From Nitrososphaerota archaeon (lineage in GTDB: Archaea > Thermoproteota > Nitrososphaeria > Nitrososphaerales > UBA183), in the NCBI GenBank assembly GCA_029784795.1, contig JAFMAW010000015.1:1-12254 (forward strand): 12,254 nt of DNA, given 5' to 3'. A model generated the notes under the pieces. That model worked only from the letters and a program-made list of their open reading frames with translations. It did no database searches and had not been told where the DNA came from. Both the position numbers and the translations under genes were made by a program. Below, piece after piece: positions 1-6,785 of this stretch. Within the stretch, counting starts at the first letter, position 1; every line of letters starts with the position of its first letter.

Positions 1-65
1 GGGTTTAGTTGAGATTGAGCGACGCCAGATCGCCGATTGGGCCGTGATGGTGATGCAGTCCAGCC

Positions 66-72
66 AATAATT
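66..72 (+). promoter_or_regulatory. Weak TATA-like box for the small membrane protein
   Basis: The run aataatt lies about 19-25 nt before the ATG at 91, within otherwise GC-rich DNA. The spacing is slightly shorter than for the other genes here, so this is a weak call. Bases 1-65 show no other feature. Confidence 0.3.
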
Positions 73-90
73 CCATCCAAAATAACGCCC

Positions 91-282
91 ATGCCGCCCG
101 TGGCGTACAGCTTAGAACATTTTACGAACCTGGGGGGTGCGGGCATATACCTCACCTACTTGAGCGGCAGGCAGACGGTCAGGCCCAGGGCGGTCAACTT
201 CTACCTCGCCCTTGCGCTGCTGCTGCTCATCGTTTCGCTGTTCATAGGGTTCAACCTCGCGATCCTCAAGGGATTCGGGTAG
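91..282 (+). CDS. Small single-pass membrane protein, possibly archaeal Sec61-beta/SecG-like
   Basis: The frame stays open upstream to a TTG at 37. I chose the ATG at 91 because an AT-rich box lies about 20-25 nt upstream and the extra residues look non-coding. The product is 63 residues: a polar N-terminal half, then a hydrophobic stretch (about residues 36-58) forming one membrane segment close to the C-terminus. Archaeal Sec61-beta (SecG) proteins have this size and topology. They carry a glycine-rich 'AG' stretch followed by a basic-proline-valine motif just before the helix. Here 'GGAGIYLTYL' followed by 'VRPRAV' fits that layout loosely. If so, it would be the small accessory subunit of the SecYE protein-conducting channel. 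The match is by pattern only, and an unrelated tail-anchored protein is equally possible. Its last 17 bases overlap the 3' end of the opposing gene. Confidence 0.5.
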   Translation: MPPVAYSLEHFTNLGGAGIYLTYLSGRQTVRPRAVNFYLALALLLLIVSLFIGFNLAILKGFG

Positions 283-862
283 AGAAGACCCCGCCCGGCC
301 AGGCCGAGCCCCTCTCAGTCCGCATCGACAGCTCGGACCCCTTCACCTCGACGGACGCCGCTATATCAGAGAGCCCCGATATCGACCTCGCCGTCCCGAG
401 CCTCCCGAAGCCCTCGCGCCTGTACATGCCGAGGATGACGGCCTTCGAGTTCGTCTTGGCAAGGTATGACAGGCCGGCCAGCGCGAACCCCAACCGCCTG
501 CCCCGGGAGCGGCCGTCGTCGAGGGAGAAGAGGTGGTAGAGGGTGTTGAGGCTGTCCAAGATGAGGGCGCCCTGGGGGGCGACGAAGAGCTGGGAGACCT
601 CCGCTTCGATGTCAGAGCCCGGGGCGGGGACCCTCAGCGTCCACGAGTCGGCTTCGGCGGGGGAGGGCGTCAGGACCGAGTCGGCGTGGGAGGAGTAGAA
701 GGCGTCGAGGTCCAAGACCGCGGCCGCCATCCCTGAAGCCCCCAGCAGGCCGGCGAGGGTCCTGGCGAAGGCTAGGTTGTCCTGCCTCTCTGCGAACAGA
801 AAGGTGGCGGTCTTCCCCAGGAGCGGCTCGAGGAAAGACCGCGACCCCTGGGCTGCGCTCAT
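266..862 (-). CDS. RecA/KaiC-fold protein without a Walker A motif, function unknown
   Basis: The 198-residue protein reads as a RecA-type alpha/beta domain. After a first strand ('TATFLFAE') and helix comes 'AAVLDLDAFY', then a Walker B-like strand 'GALILDSLNTLYHL' (about residues 98-111). Further on are a strand 'KAVILGMYRREG' and a C-terminal part ('LSDIAASVEVKGSELSMRTERG') resembling the last strands of KaiC/RadB ATPases, where the domain ends in a basic-Arg-Gly turn. No GxxxxGK[ST] P-loop is present. The 'GKT' near residue 16 precedes the first strand and lacks the upstream glycine. It is therefore probably a non-hydrolysing or degenerate relative. The ATG at 862 is supported by a TATA box 25-30 nt upstream, which suggests a leaderless mRNA. 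The gene ends inside the last codons of the opposing small membrane protein. I do not recognise a named family. Confidence 0.7.
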   Translation of the reverse strand: MSAAQGSRSFLEPLLGKTATFLFAERQDNLAFARTLAGLLGASGMAAAVLDLDAFYSSHADSVLTPSPAEADSWTLRVPAPGSDIEAEVSQLFVAPQGALILDSLNTLYHLFSLDDGRSRGRRLGFALAGLSYLAKTNSKAVILGMYRREGFGRLGTARSISGLSDIAASVEVKGSELSMRTERGSAWPGGVFSTRIP

Positions 863-886
863 TCGCGCCCTTCGATGATTGAACCG

Positions 887-892
887 CTATAA
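887..892 (-). promoter_or_regulatory. TATA box of the RecA-like gene
   Basis: On the minus strand this reads ttatag, 25-30 nt upstream of the ATG at 862. This is the distance expected for an archaeal TATA box driving a transcript that begins at or next to the start codon. Confidence 0.55.
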
Positions 893-982
893 GGCATCGC
901 CGGGGTTCCTTCAATGAGGCCTGACTGAGTCGGTCGGCCAAGGGCCGCGTGACCCTGCGCGGCGTTCTGTCAGGACAAACGG

Positions 983-989
983 CATAAAT
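983..989 (+). promoter_or_regulatory. TATA box of poxB
   Basis: The box cataaat lies 26-32 nt before the ATG at 1015 but only 17-23 nt before the ATG at 1006. The spacing therefore favours 1015 as the real, leaderless start. Confidence 0.55.
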
Positions 990-1014
990 CACTGCGAGCG
1001 GGCCTATGACGACC

Positions 1015-2745
1015 ATGACAAAGAAAGTAGCAGACATCATCGTCGATTCTCTGGTTTCTCAGGGGGTGGAACGGGTATACGGGGTGGTGGGCGACTCCCT
1101 CAATGGGATAGTCAACGCCATCCGCGCCAGGGGCGGCGAGATTGAATGGGTTGGGGTCCGCCATGAGGAGACTGCAGCTTTCGCTGCCGGCGCGGAAGCA
1201 CGCCTGACCGGGAAGCTCGCGGTATGCGCTGGGAGCTGCGGGCCGGGGAACATGCACCTGATCAACGGCCTCTACGACTGCTACAGGAACCGAGTGCCCG
1301 TCCTCGCCATCGCCTCCCACATCCCGAGCAGGGAGATCGGCAGCGGCTACTTCCAGGAGACGCACCCGGAGCTGCTGTTCAAGGAGTGCTCCCTATACTG
1401 CGAACTGGTCTCCCACCCCGAGCAGATCTGCAGGGTGCTCGAGATTGCGATGCGGACGGCTGTCGCCGAGGGAGGCGTGTCGGTGCTTGTGATTCCGGGG
1501 GATGTGGCCCTCCTCGACTCGACAACGCAGCGGCCGGTCCCTTCCTTCGAAAGGCCGTCCCCGTCCGTCCGCCCCTCCGATGCTGAGCTACGTAAGGCCG
1601 CTGACATCCTCAACTCATGCTCGAAGGTCACGATCCTCGGAGGGGCGGGGTGCGAGGGGGCCCACTCCGAGCTGGTCGAAGTCGCTGGGGTGCTGAACGC
1701 CCCGATAGTGCACGCCATGAGGGGGAAGGAGTTCATCGAATGCGACAACCCCTACGACGTGGGGATGACCGGGCTCCTGGGGTTCTCGTCGGGGTACTAC
1801 GCCATGATGGACTCCGACGCTCTCCTCATGCTGGGGACCGACTTCCCGTACCAGCAGTTCTACCCTCCCGGAGCTAAAGTGATCCAGGTCGACGTCAGGG
1901 GAGGGCAGATTGGGAGGAGGACCAAGGTCGACCTCGGCCTGGTGGGGGACGTCAGGACGACCCTCTCGGCGTTGAAGCCGCTTCTGTCTCCGAACAAGGG
2001 GGGAGAAGGTCACCTGAAGGCCAGCCTGGACCACTACCGGAAGGCCAGGGACGAGCTCGATTCCCTCGCCGTCGGGAAGCCGGGGAAGGCACCGATACAC
2101 CCCCAGTACGTCGCGAGGGTGGCCAACGAGGTCGCGGCCGACGACGCCATATTCACCTGTGATGTGGGGACCCCCACCATCTGGGCGGCGCGGTACCTGA
2201 GGATGAACGGGAGGCGCAGGCTGCTGGGGTCATTCTCCCATGGCTCTATGGCAGCGGCCCTCCCACTGGCGATCGGGGCGCAGAAGGCGTTCCCTGGGAG
2301 GCAGGTGGTCTCCTTCTCGGGGGACGGGGGGATCGCGATGCTGCTGGGGGACGTACTCACCCTCAAGCAGCAGAGCCTCCCCGTGAAGGTGGTGGTCTTC
2401 AACAATGGCGCCCTCGCCTTCGTCGAGCTCGAGATGAAGGCGGCAGGGATGCTGGAGCATGGTACTGAGCTCCTCAACCCTGACTTCGCTAAGGTGGCCG
2501 AGGCCGCGGGCCTTCTCGGCCTGCGAGCCGAGCTGCCGGAGCAGGTGGAGCCCATGCTGAGGCAGATGCTGCAGCACCCCGGTCCCGCGCTCCTCGACGT
2601 CGTGGTAAACCGCCAGGAGCTCTCGATCCCGCCGAGCCTGAAGCTAGAGGAGCTCAGAGGGATGACCCTCTACATGGCCAAAGCGGTCCTCAATGGGCGC
2701 GGGGACGAGGTCCTCGACCTGGCACGGACCAACCTCTTCAGGTAG
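1015..2745 (+). CDS. poxB: Pyruvate:quinone oxidoreductase (pyruvate oxidase, ThDP- and FAD-dependent)
   Basis: The 576-residue product follows E. coli PoxB along its whole length. It would decarboxylate pyruvate to acetate and CO2, passing electrons through FAD to membrane quinone. The N-terminal ThDP-pyrimidine domain has the activating glutamate in 'VRHEETAAFAAGAEA' (E51) and 'CAGSCGPGN'. The middle FAD domain includes 'APIVHAMRGKEF' and 'NPYDVGMTGLLGFSSG'. The ThDP-pyrophosphate domain has the metal-binding GDGG (436-439) with NN at 463-464. The C-terminus 'NGRGDEVLDLARTNLFR' matches the PoxB lipid-binding tail, so membrane recruitment is probably retained. The frame also has an ATG at 1006. 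I prefer 1015 because the TATA box is 26-32 nt upstream of it and because 'MTKKVADIIVDSLVSQGV' then aligns with the PoxB N-terminus. The close match to a bacterial enzyme suggests lateral transfer. Substrate preference among related ThDP enzymes cannot be proven from sequence alone. Confidence 0.93.
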   Translation: MTKKVADIIVDSLVSQGVERVYGVVGDSLNGIVNAIRARGGEIEWVGVRHEETAAFAAGAEARLTGKLAVCAGSCGPGNMHLINGLYDCYRNRVPVLAIASHIPSREIGSGYFQETHPELLFKECSLYCELVSHPEQICRVLEIAMRTAVAEGGVSVLVIPGDVALLDSTTQRPVPSFERPSPSVRPSDAELRKAADILNSCSKVTILGGAGCEGAHSELVEVAGVLNAPIVHAMRGKEFIECDNPYDVGMTGLLGFSSGYYAMMDSDALLMLGTDFPYQQFYPPGAKVIQVDVRGGQIGRRTKVDLGLVGDVRTTLSALKPLLSPNKGGEGHLKASLDHYRKARDELDSLAVGKPGKAPIHPQYVARVANEVAADDAIFTCDVGTPTIWAARYLRMNGRRRLLGSFSHGSMAAALPLAIGAQKAFPGRQVVSFSGDGGIAMLLGDVLTLKQQSLPVKVVVFNNGALAFVELEMKAAGMLEHGTELLNPDFAKVAEAAGLLGLRAELPEQVEPMLRQMLQHPGPALLDVVVNRQELSIPPSLKLEELRGMTLYMAKAVLNGRGDEVLDLARTNLFR

Positions 2746-2784
2746 GGCCGAAGCCAGGATGGTCCGTCGCAACGCCGGCTAACA

Positions 2785-2791
2785 TTCATAA
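2785..2791 (+). promoter_or_regulatory. TATA box of the aldo/keto reductase
   Basis: The box ttcataa lies 24-30 nt before the ATG at 2815 in the short gap after poxB. This indicates separate, probably leaderless transcription rather than an operon with poxB. Confidence 0.5.
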
Positions 2792-2814
2792 CCCCAGCTC
2801 CCCCGATTTCGGCC

Positions 2815-3798
2815 ATGGAGTTCGTCAGGATGGGCCAGAGTGGCCTCAGGGTGTCGCGAATCTGCCTGGGGTGCATGTCGTTCGGAACGGGGGACGACTG
2901 GAGGGTCGACGGCGAGGCGGCGAAGAAGGTTCTCTCGCGCGCCTGGGACCTGGGGATTAACTTCTACGACACCGCGAACGTGTATTCGAACGGCAGGTCG
3001 GAGGAGATAGTCGGGGAGTTCCTCGACGGCCGCCGGGACGACGCGGTGCTGGCCACCAAGGTCCGCGGAGAGATGGGGCCGGGACCGAACCAGCACGGGC
3101 TGTCGAGGGCCCACATAATGTGGCAGCTGAGGGAGTCGCTCAGGAGGCTGAAGACGGACCACGTCGACCTCTACCAGATCCACAGGTGGGACTACGATAC
3201 CCCGATCGAGGAGACGCTCTCGACGATGACCGACCTGGTCAGCCAGGGGAAGGTGCGGTACATTGGGGCTTCGAGCATGTGGGCGTGGCAGTTCGCCAAG
3301 GCCCTCTACACCAGCGATGTGAAGGGGTTCGCGCGCTTCGTCACCATGCAGGACCTCTACAACCTGCTCTACCGCGAGGAGGAGAGGGAGATGATCCCCC
3401 TCTGCAAGGCGGAGGGGGTAGGGCTCATCCCCTGGAGCCCCACCGCCGCAGGGATCCTCTCTGGGAAGTACTTCGAGAACGGGAAGCTGGTGACCAGGGA
3501 GGGCGACAGCAAGCGGATCAGCCCGGGGTCCATGGGCCACATGCGCTACGTCGGGAAGCCCCAGAACGACCAGATAGTGGGGAGGCTGGTCGAGCTCGCG
3601 AAGCAGAAGGGGGCGACCCCCAACCAGGTGGCCCTGGCGTGGCTGCTGAAGAAGGGGGTGACGGCGCCGATCATCGGCACGTCCAAGGTGGAGCACCTCG
3701 AGGAGATGGTCGGGGCCGTGGACGTGAAGCTCACAGACGACGAGGCGAAACACCTGGAGGAGCCCTATGTCCCCCAGCCAGTGATCGGGTTCACCTAG
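2815..3798 (+). CDS. Aldo/keto reductase
   Basis: This is a 327-residue cytosolic (alpha/beta)8-barrel oxidoreductase that would reduce aldehydes or ketones with NAD(P)H. The family N-terminus is clear ('MGQSGLRVSRICLGCMSFG'). The full catalytic tetrad is visible: D52 and Y57 in 'FYDTANVYSNGRSEE', K82 in 'LATKVRG' and H123 in 'DLYQIHRWD'. Later barrel motifs include 'GKVRYIGASSMWAW' and 'EGVGLIPWSPTAAGILSG', with 'PIIGTSKVEHLEE' near the C-terminal cofactor-binding region. Length is normal for the family. The ending 'EEPYVPQPVIGF' is typical of the microbial and yeast AAD-like members. The natural substrate is not predictable. The gene has its own promoter 69 bp after poxB and converges on the methyltransferase with only 24 bp between them. 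Confidence 0.93.
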   Translation: MEFVRMGQSGLRVSRICLGCMSFGTGDDWRVDGEAAKKVLSRAWDLGINFYDTANVYSNGRSEEIVGEFLDGRRDDAVLATKVRGEMGPGPNQHGLSRAHIMWQLRESLRRLKTDHVDLYQIHRWDYDTPIEETLSTMTDLVSQGKVRYIGASSMWAWQFAKALYTSDVKGFARFVTMQDLYNLLYREEEREMIPLCKAEGVGLIPWSPTAAGILSGKYFENGKLVTREGDSKRISPGSMGHMRYVGKPQNDQIVGRLVELAKQKGATPNQVALAWLLKKGVTAPIIGTSKVEHLEEMVGAVDVKLTDDEAKHLEEPYVPQPVIGFT

Positions 3799-3822
3799 GC
3801 CTACGCATGGGTTGGCGGCCGG

Positions 3823-4638
3823 TCAGCCTCTTCTCCTGAGAACCACGAGCATGTGCTCGCTCACCCCGACGACCGAGGGGTGGGCGCAGGTCTTGTAGTG
3901 GGTCTCGAGCCAGACCCTCCACCTGCGGGGGTCCTTCGCCAGCCTGTTCACTTCTTCTCTGTGGACAGAGCCGACCCCTTCGAGCCCCACCATCGCCAGG
4001 ACCTCGACCCCCCTGACTCCCTCGGCCTCCGCTCTCAGCTCTTCGGGGAGGAAGAAGTGAGTCGCCGTGAAACCGCGCCCTCCGAGGTAGTCTCCGCTGT
4101 CTCGTATCTTCTTGAAGAGGGGGAGCTGGACTTCGTCCGGGAAGTACTTGAGCGCCGTGGCGATCATGGCCAGCCGGCTCATCACTGAGACGAAGATTGG
4201 CGAGCGGGCCTTCCCGACCCTGGCCAGCTCGGCCATCGCCTTCCTCCTGTCCTCGCCCTTCATCACGTGAGACAGCGGTCCACCGAGGCAGAGCACCGCG
4301 TCGAAGTAGCCGTCAGGGAACCGCGCCAGGTCCACTATGGACCCTTCCACGGCCGTGACCTTGCTGCCGAGCCCTTCTCTCCTGACCCGCCCCTCTGCGA
4401 ACCTGAGATTCGCAGGGGCGTAGTCGAGCAGGACAACGTCGTAACCCTTCCTGGCCAGCTCGATCGCGTACCTGCCGGGGCCGCCCCCTGCGTCCAGGAT
4501 CAGCCCGTTCTTCGGCAGATACCTCCTGAGGAACTCCAGAGTCGTGTCGAACTCCAGCCGGTGGTAGGGGTCTGACTGGAGCCTGGCCCACTCCTCCTCC
4601 ACGTTCCCAGAGTAGAACCGTCTTACCGACCGCGTCAT
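3823..4638 (-). CDS. Class I SAM-dependent methyltransferase
   Basis: The product has 271 residues with a Rossmann-type SAM-binding domain. Motif I is 'LILDAGGGPGRYAIELA' (about residues 46-62). The acidic residue ending strand 2, which binds the SAM ribose, is D72 in 'VVLLDYAP'. Then come 'VEGSIVDLARFPDGYFDAVLCLGG' elements, split here into motif III and IV regions (about 97-120), with 'GPLSHVM' following. The C-terminal half (about 160-271) is less typical. It contains an aromatic and histidine-rich stretch near 'LETHYKTCAHPSVVGVSEHMLVV', as seen in the UbiE/Methyltransf_11-like group. The methyl acceptor is unknown; small molecules are the commonest substrates in this group. The ATG at 4638 has a TATA-like box 28-34 nt upstream. 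The gene is divergent from the rhomboid gene across a region with short repeats. Confidence 0.88.
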   Translation of the reverse strand: MTRSVRRFYSGNVEEEWARLQSDPYHRLEFDTTLEFLRRYLPKNGLILDAGGGPGRYAIELARKGYDVVLLDYAPANLRFAEGRVRREGLGSKVTAVEGSIVDLARFPDGYFDAVLCLGGPLSHVMKGEDRRKAMAELARVGKARSPIFVSVMSRLAMIATALKYFPDEVQLPLFKKIRDSGDYLGGRGFTATHFFLPEELRAEAEGVRGVEVLAMVGLEGVGSVHREEVNRLAKDPRRWRVWLETHYKTCAHPSVVGVSEHMLVVLRRRG

Positions 4639-4641
4639 CGC

Positions 4642-4707
4642 GACGGCCTGGTTTCGGGACGGCCGTATTATAGGTGAATGAAGCGCGGGACGGCCTGGCT
4701 CTTCACC
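4642..4707. repeat. Short direct and inverted repeats around the divergent promoter
   Basis: Three copies of gacggcc occur at 4642-4648, 4658-4664 and 4689-4695 (same strand), the middle one directly beside the TATA box. An inverted pair, ggtgaa at 4673-4678 and ttcacc at 4702-4707, also flanks the third copy. Such an arrangement could be an operator, but the repeats are short and could arise by chance in GC-rich DNA. Confidence 0.3.
4666..4672 (-). promoter_or_regulatory. TATA box of the methyltransferase gene
   Basis: The run tattata (minus strand tataata) is the only strongly AT-rich spot in the divergent region. It lies 28-34 nt upstream of the ATG at 4638, giving no leader or one of a few bases. 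It is nearly symmetrical and could in principle also serve the plus strand. Confidence 0.5.
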
Positions 4708-4755
4708 CCCTGACGAAATAGCTTTCCACCGCGTCCCCGGGCGTCACCGTCGCTC

Positions 4756-5343
4756 TTGGAGGTCTCCACACAGGGAAGGAACCTGACCGTGGCCGTCGTC
4801 GGAGGGCTCGCGCTTGGGACGGCGCTGGCGTTCGTGAGCGTGGATGGAGTGCCCCTGACGTACCTGCTCCTCCAGTTCAACGGCCTTGTGCTGAAGGGAT
4901 GGGCGTGGCAGCTCGTCACGTCGATAATCGTCGCGCCCCCGACCTGGTCAGGCGTCCTAGATGTCGGATTCAACGCCATGGCGTTGGTCTGGCTCGACGG
5001 CTTCTTCACCCTGGCTTACAGCAAGAACCAGTACTACGCGGTCTTCCTGCTGACGGGAATCGCTGGCAACGTCGTGAGCCTTGCCAATGGGCCGAGGGCC
5101 GCGAGCTTCGGAGCCTCGGGCGGGATCTTCGGGCTCCTCGCGGGGGTCATCTCATTCGACGTGGTCACGAGCAGGAAGCCCGACTTCACCCTCATCGCCT
5201 GGTTCGTGGCCGTCTTCCTGGTCAGCAGCTTCCTGTTCGCCTCTGTGGACTGGCTGGCCCACCTGGGAGGGGCGCTGGTTGGACTTGGGCTGGGGTGCGT
5301 CATAGGAGCCCGCAGAAGGGGAGACGAGCCTGGGTCCCAGTAG
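4756..5343 (+). CDS. Rhomboid-family intramembrane serine protease
   Basis: This is a 195-residue, strongly hydrophobic protein with about six predicted membrane segments. Rhomboids cut the transmembrane helices of other membrane proteins. Family marks are 'WQLVTSIIV' (about 51-59, the region before the second helix), the catalytic serine in GxSG as 'FGASGGIFGLLAG' (S121), and the partner histidine in 'AHLGGALVGLGLG' (H169). The asparagine of the oxyanion region is probably N73 in 'VGFNAMALVWL', but the usual histidine four residues before it is replaced. The start is uncertain. The longest form begins with TTG at 4756. A GTG at 4789, with an AAGGA-like sequence about 8 nt upstream, would remove the short N-terminal tail. 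The protein lacks extra domains. Activity is likely, given both catalytic residues. Confidence 0.85.
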   Translation: MEVSTQGRNLTVAVVGGLALGTALAFVSVDGVPLTYLLLQFNGLVLKGWAWQLVTSIIVAPPTWSGVLDVGFNAMALVWLDGFFTLAYSKNQYYAVFLLTGIAGNVVSLANGPRAASFGASGGIFGLLAGVISFDVVTSRKPDFTLIAWFVAVFLVSSFLFASVDWLAHLGGALVGLGLGCVIGARRRGDEPGSQ

Positions 5344-5624
5344 CTGGCGCCCGGGAGGGCCATCGCACATGGGCGTCGGCTGCTAGGTCTCCGTCGGGTT
5401 ACTGAGCGCGGTTCCATGAGACGTCGGTCCCAGCGGTCGCGGCCTCCATGTTAGTCCGCGCGACATCAGCGGGCTATTCCATCGGGGTGCTCCGAATCAG
5501 TCCCGGCAGGCTTTCGTGGGACCTGGAACCATGCTCGCGCCTCGGTGGGGCGCGAGACCTGGAGAGTCAGGCCAGCCTCTGCTGCGGCGCTCACTTTTTC
5601 TATCCGCAGGCGCCCCATCCCCCC
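5344..5624. other. Intergenic region without a supported gene
   Basis: The downstream gene's frame is open back to 5448, but the residues before 5625 are low in coding character and the promoter sits inside that stretch. The one visible structure is a perfect 8-bp hairpin: ctcgcgcc at 5534-5541 and ggcgcgag at 5549-5556, with a 7-nt loop. It is bracketed by two copies of acctgga (5521-5527 and 5556-5562). No T-run follows it. Confidence 0.4.
5595..5603 (+). promoter_or_regulatory. TATA-like box of the SRPBCC gene
   Basis: The pyrimidine-rich run tttttctat lies 22-30 nt before the ATG at 5625. It decides the start: a translation start at 5448 would place this promoter within the coding sequence. 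Confidence 0.5.
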
Positions 5625-6029
5625 ATGCGTTTTGAAGAGACGAAGAAGTTCGAAGGCGACCCTTCGGAAGTATGGAAGAGGGCGTCCACCATCGGCGACA
5701 TCCCGAAGTACTGGCATGGGACACGGACCCTCGAGGTGGTGGGGGAGGACGGAGGCGTTGCCCACGCGAAGATCAAGTTCGCTTTCGGCGGGTCGGGTGA
5801 GGCTGACATCTCCAAGGACGAGGAGAAACGGGTCCTGACCATCGCCTACACGTCGGGGCCGTTCACGGGGAAGCAGACTGTCGGAGTGGAAGGCGGACAA
5901 GTGGTCGCCGCCTGGGACGTCGAGTTCAAGGGGGTCTTCCGAATCGCGTCGAAGTGGAATGAGGGCCACTTCAAGTCTGGGACGGTGCACGCTCTGGAGA
6001 GGCTGACCGGGCAGGAAAGCCCGGCGTAG
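5625..6029 (+). CDS. SRPBCC (START/Bet v1-like) family protein
   Basis: The 134-residue protein opens with 'MRFEETKKFEGDPSEVWKRASTIGDIPKYWHGTRTLEVV' features, given here in two parts: 'MRFEETKKFEGDPSEVW' and 'IGDIPKYWHGTRTLEV'. This is the classic SRPBCC start, with a first strand, then a V-helix with Trp, then 'I.d.p.Y...'. Alternating strands follow ('AHAKIKFAFGGSGEADIS', 'RVLTIAYTSGPFTGKQTV', 'VVAAWDVEFKG'), then a long C-terminal helix ('HFKSGTVHALERLTG'). These form a helix-grip fold with a deep hydrophobic pocket that binds a lipid, polyketide or other small ligand, sometimes with cyclase or hydrolase activity. No ligand or reaction can be inferred. The frame extends upstream to 5448, but the TATA-like box at 5595-5603 supports 5625. 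The gene appears monocistronic. Confidence 0.82.
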   Translation: MRFEETKKFEGDPSEVWKRASTIGDIPKYWHGTRTLEVVGEDGGVAHAKIKFAFGGSGEADISKDEEKRVLTIAYTSGPFTGKQTVGVEGGQVVAAWDVEFKGVFRIASKWNEGHFKSGTVHALERLTGQESPA

Positions 6030-6405
6030 CCCCGGACTACCAAACGGCCCCGGCCGCTAGCAGGCGTGGACCGGTCGCCGATCGTTCGTCTCGGTATGGG
6101 AAGGGCAATGGCTGGCGACCCAGATTCCAAAGGTTGAGGCTCGCTTTACCTCTGAAGACGGGCATGTGAGCGTCCCAGAGCACAGAGTCCCTGAGGCTCA
6201 CGGCTGGCTCCTTGCGAAGTTCGCCCCCGCCGGCCCTCCCCTCCCGCAGGGGGCGGTCGCCCCTCCGAGGACCCGGCCTGTGTGACCCTGAAGATTTTGA
6301 AAGCCGTCGTCGGTGTTCACATCGCTCCTGAACAGCGCGACGTTGCTTCGTCCTTGCCCGAGTTTAGGCGAGGGTTCATCTACCGGCGCGGACATTCCGG
6401 ATGTC
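6030..6405. other. 376-bp intergenic region, possibly with a decayed coding fragment
   Basis: No gene with an ATG is supported. One plus-strand frame is open from 6061 to 6285 (74 codons) between stops. Its middle part ('IPKVEARFTSEDGHVSV', then 'PEHRVPEAHGWLLAKF') has protein-like composition, but its only common start is GTG at 6166 and I recognise no family. A small GC hairpin (6249-6264, ggggc/gcccc with a 4-nt loop) lies near its end. AT-rich patches at 6291-6303 and 6359-6368 may belong to the promoter of the downstream operon. Confidence 0.35.
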
Positions 6406-6780
6406 ATGGATGGTAAGATAACGCACTTCAACCTCGTGGTCAAGAGCCAAGACGCCGCCCTGGAGTTCTACACCGAGAAAGTGGGTTTCGAGAAGAAGTC
6501 TGACGTGACTTCGCCGGAGGGGTACAGGTGGGTCACCGTGGGCCCGAGGGGGCAGGAGCTGGAGCTCGTCCTCACCCAGGCGGGGGCGAAGGACACTGTG
6601 AAGCCGGCTTTCGTCACTATGCAGGTGGACGACTGCCGCAGTGCCGCCGAGGAGCTGATGGCCCGGGGGGTCCAGTTCACGCAGGAGCCGGAGGAGAATC
6701 CCTGGGCCGTGTCAGCCATCTTCGCGGACCCCGACGGCAACCACTTCCAGATGAACCAGTACAATCAGAGGGGTCCCTGA
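6406..6780 (+). CDS. VOC superfamily (glyoxalase/bleomycin-resistance fold) protein
   Basis: The 124-residue protein has two beta-alpha-beta-beta-beta modules: residues 1-60 begin '[19 protein letters not shown]', and the second begins near '[19 protein letters not shown]'. It ends in the usual '[11 protein letters not shown]'. In metal-dependent VOC enzymes four ligands are His/Glu/His/Glu. Here H7 and E53 are present, but the third site is F69 and the fourth is Q115. Metal binding is therefore probably altered, and a binding or resistance role is as likely as catalysis. The start at 6406 ('MDGKITHF') fits the fold; the longer frame back to 6313 adds unrelated residues. The next gene follows after 5 bp, so the two are almost certainly co-transcribed. 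Confidence 0.85.
   Translation: MDGKITHFNLVVKSQDAALEFYTEKVGFEKKSDVTSPEGYRWVTVGPRGQELELVLTQAGAKDTVKPAFVTMQVDDCRSAAEELMARGVQFTQEPEENPWAVSAIFADPDGNHFQMNQYNQRGP
6768..6774 (+). promoter_or_regulatory. Ribosome binding site of the DUF1801 gene
   Basis: The sequence gaggggt lies 11 nt before the ATG at 6786, inside the last codons of the VOC gene. An internal operon gene cannot be leaderless, so this G-rich Shine-Dalgarno-like stretch probably sets its start. Confidence 0.4.
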
Positions 6781-6785
6781 CCGGC

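Noticed and set aside
863..1005. Possible tRNA or other RNA gene between the RecA-like gene and poxB
   Set aside because: No cloverleaf or conserved T-arm sequence can be assembled. The region is explained by two divergent promoters.
2779..3753. Long minus-strand open frame (324 codons) opposite the aldo/keto reductase
   Set aside because: It mirrors the codon structure of a well-supported gene, is rich in Arg, Pro, His and Leu, and shows no domain.
5534..5556. Perfect 8-bp hairpin as a transcription terminator of the rhomboid gene
   Set aside because: It is about 190 bp past the stop and has no following T-run. Archaeal termination relies mainly on T-rich tracts, so the role is unsupported.
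5448..5624. N-terminal extension of the SRPBCC gene
   Set aside because: The residues do not fit the fold, and the TATA-like box at 5595-5603 lies inside the stretch.
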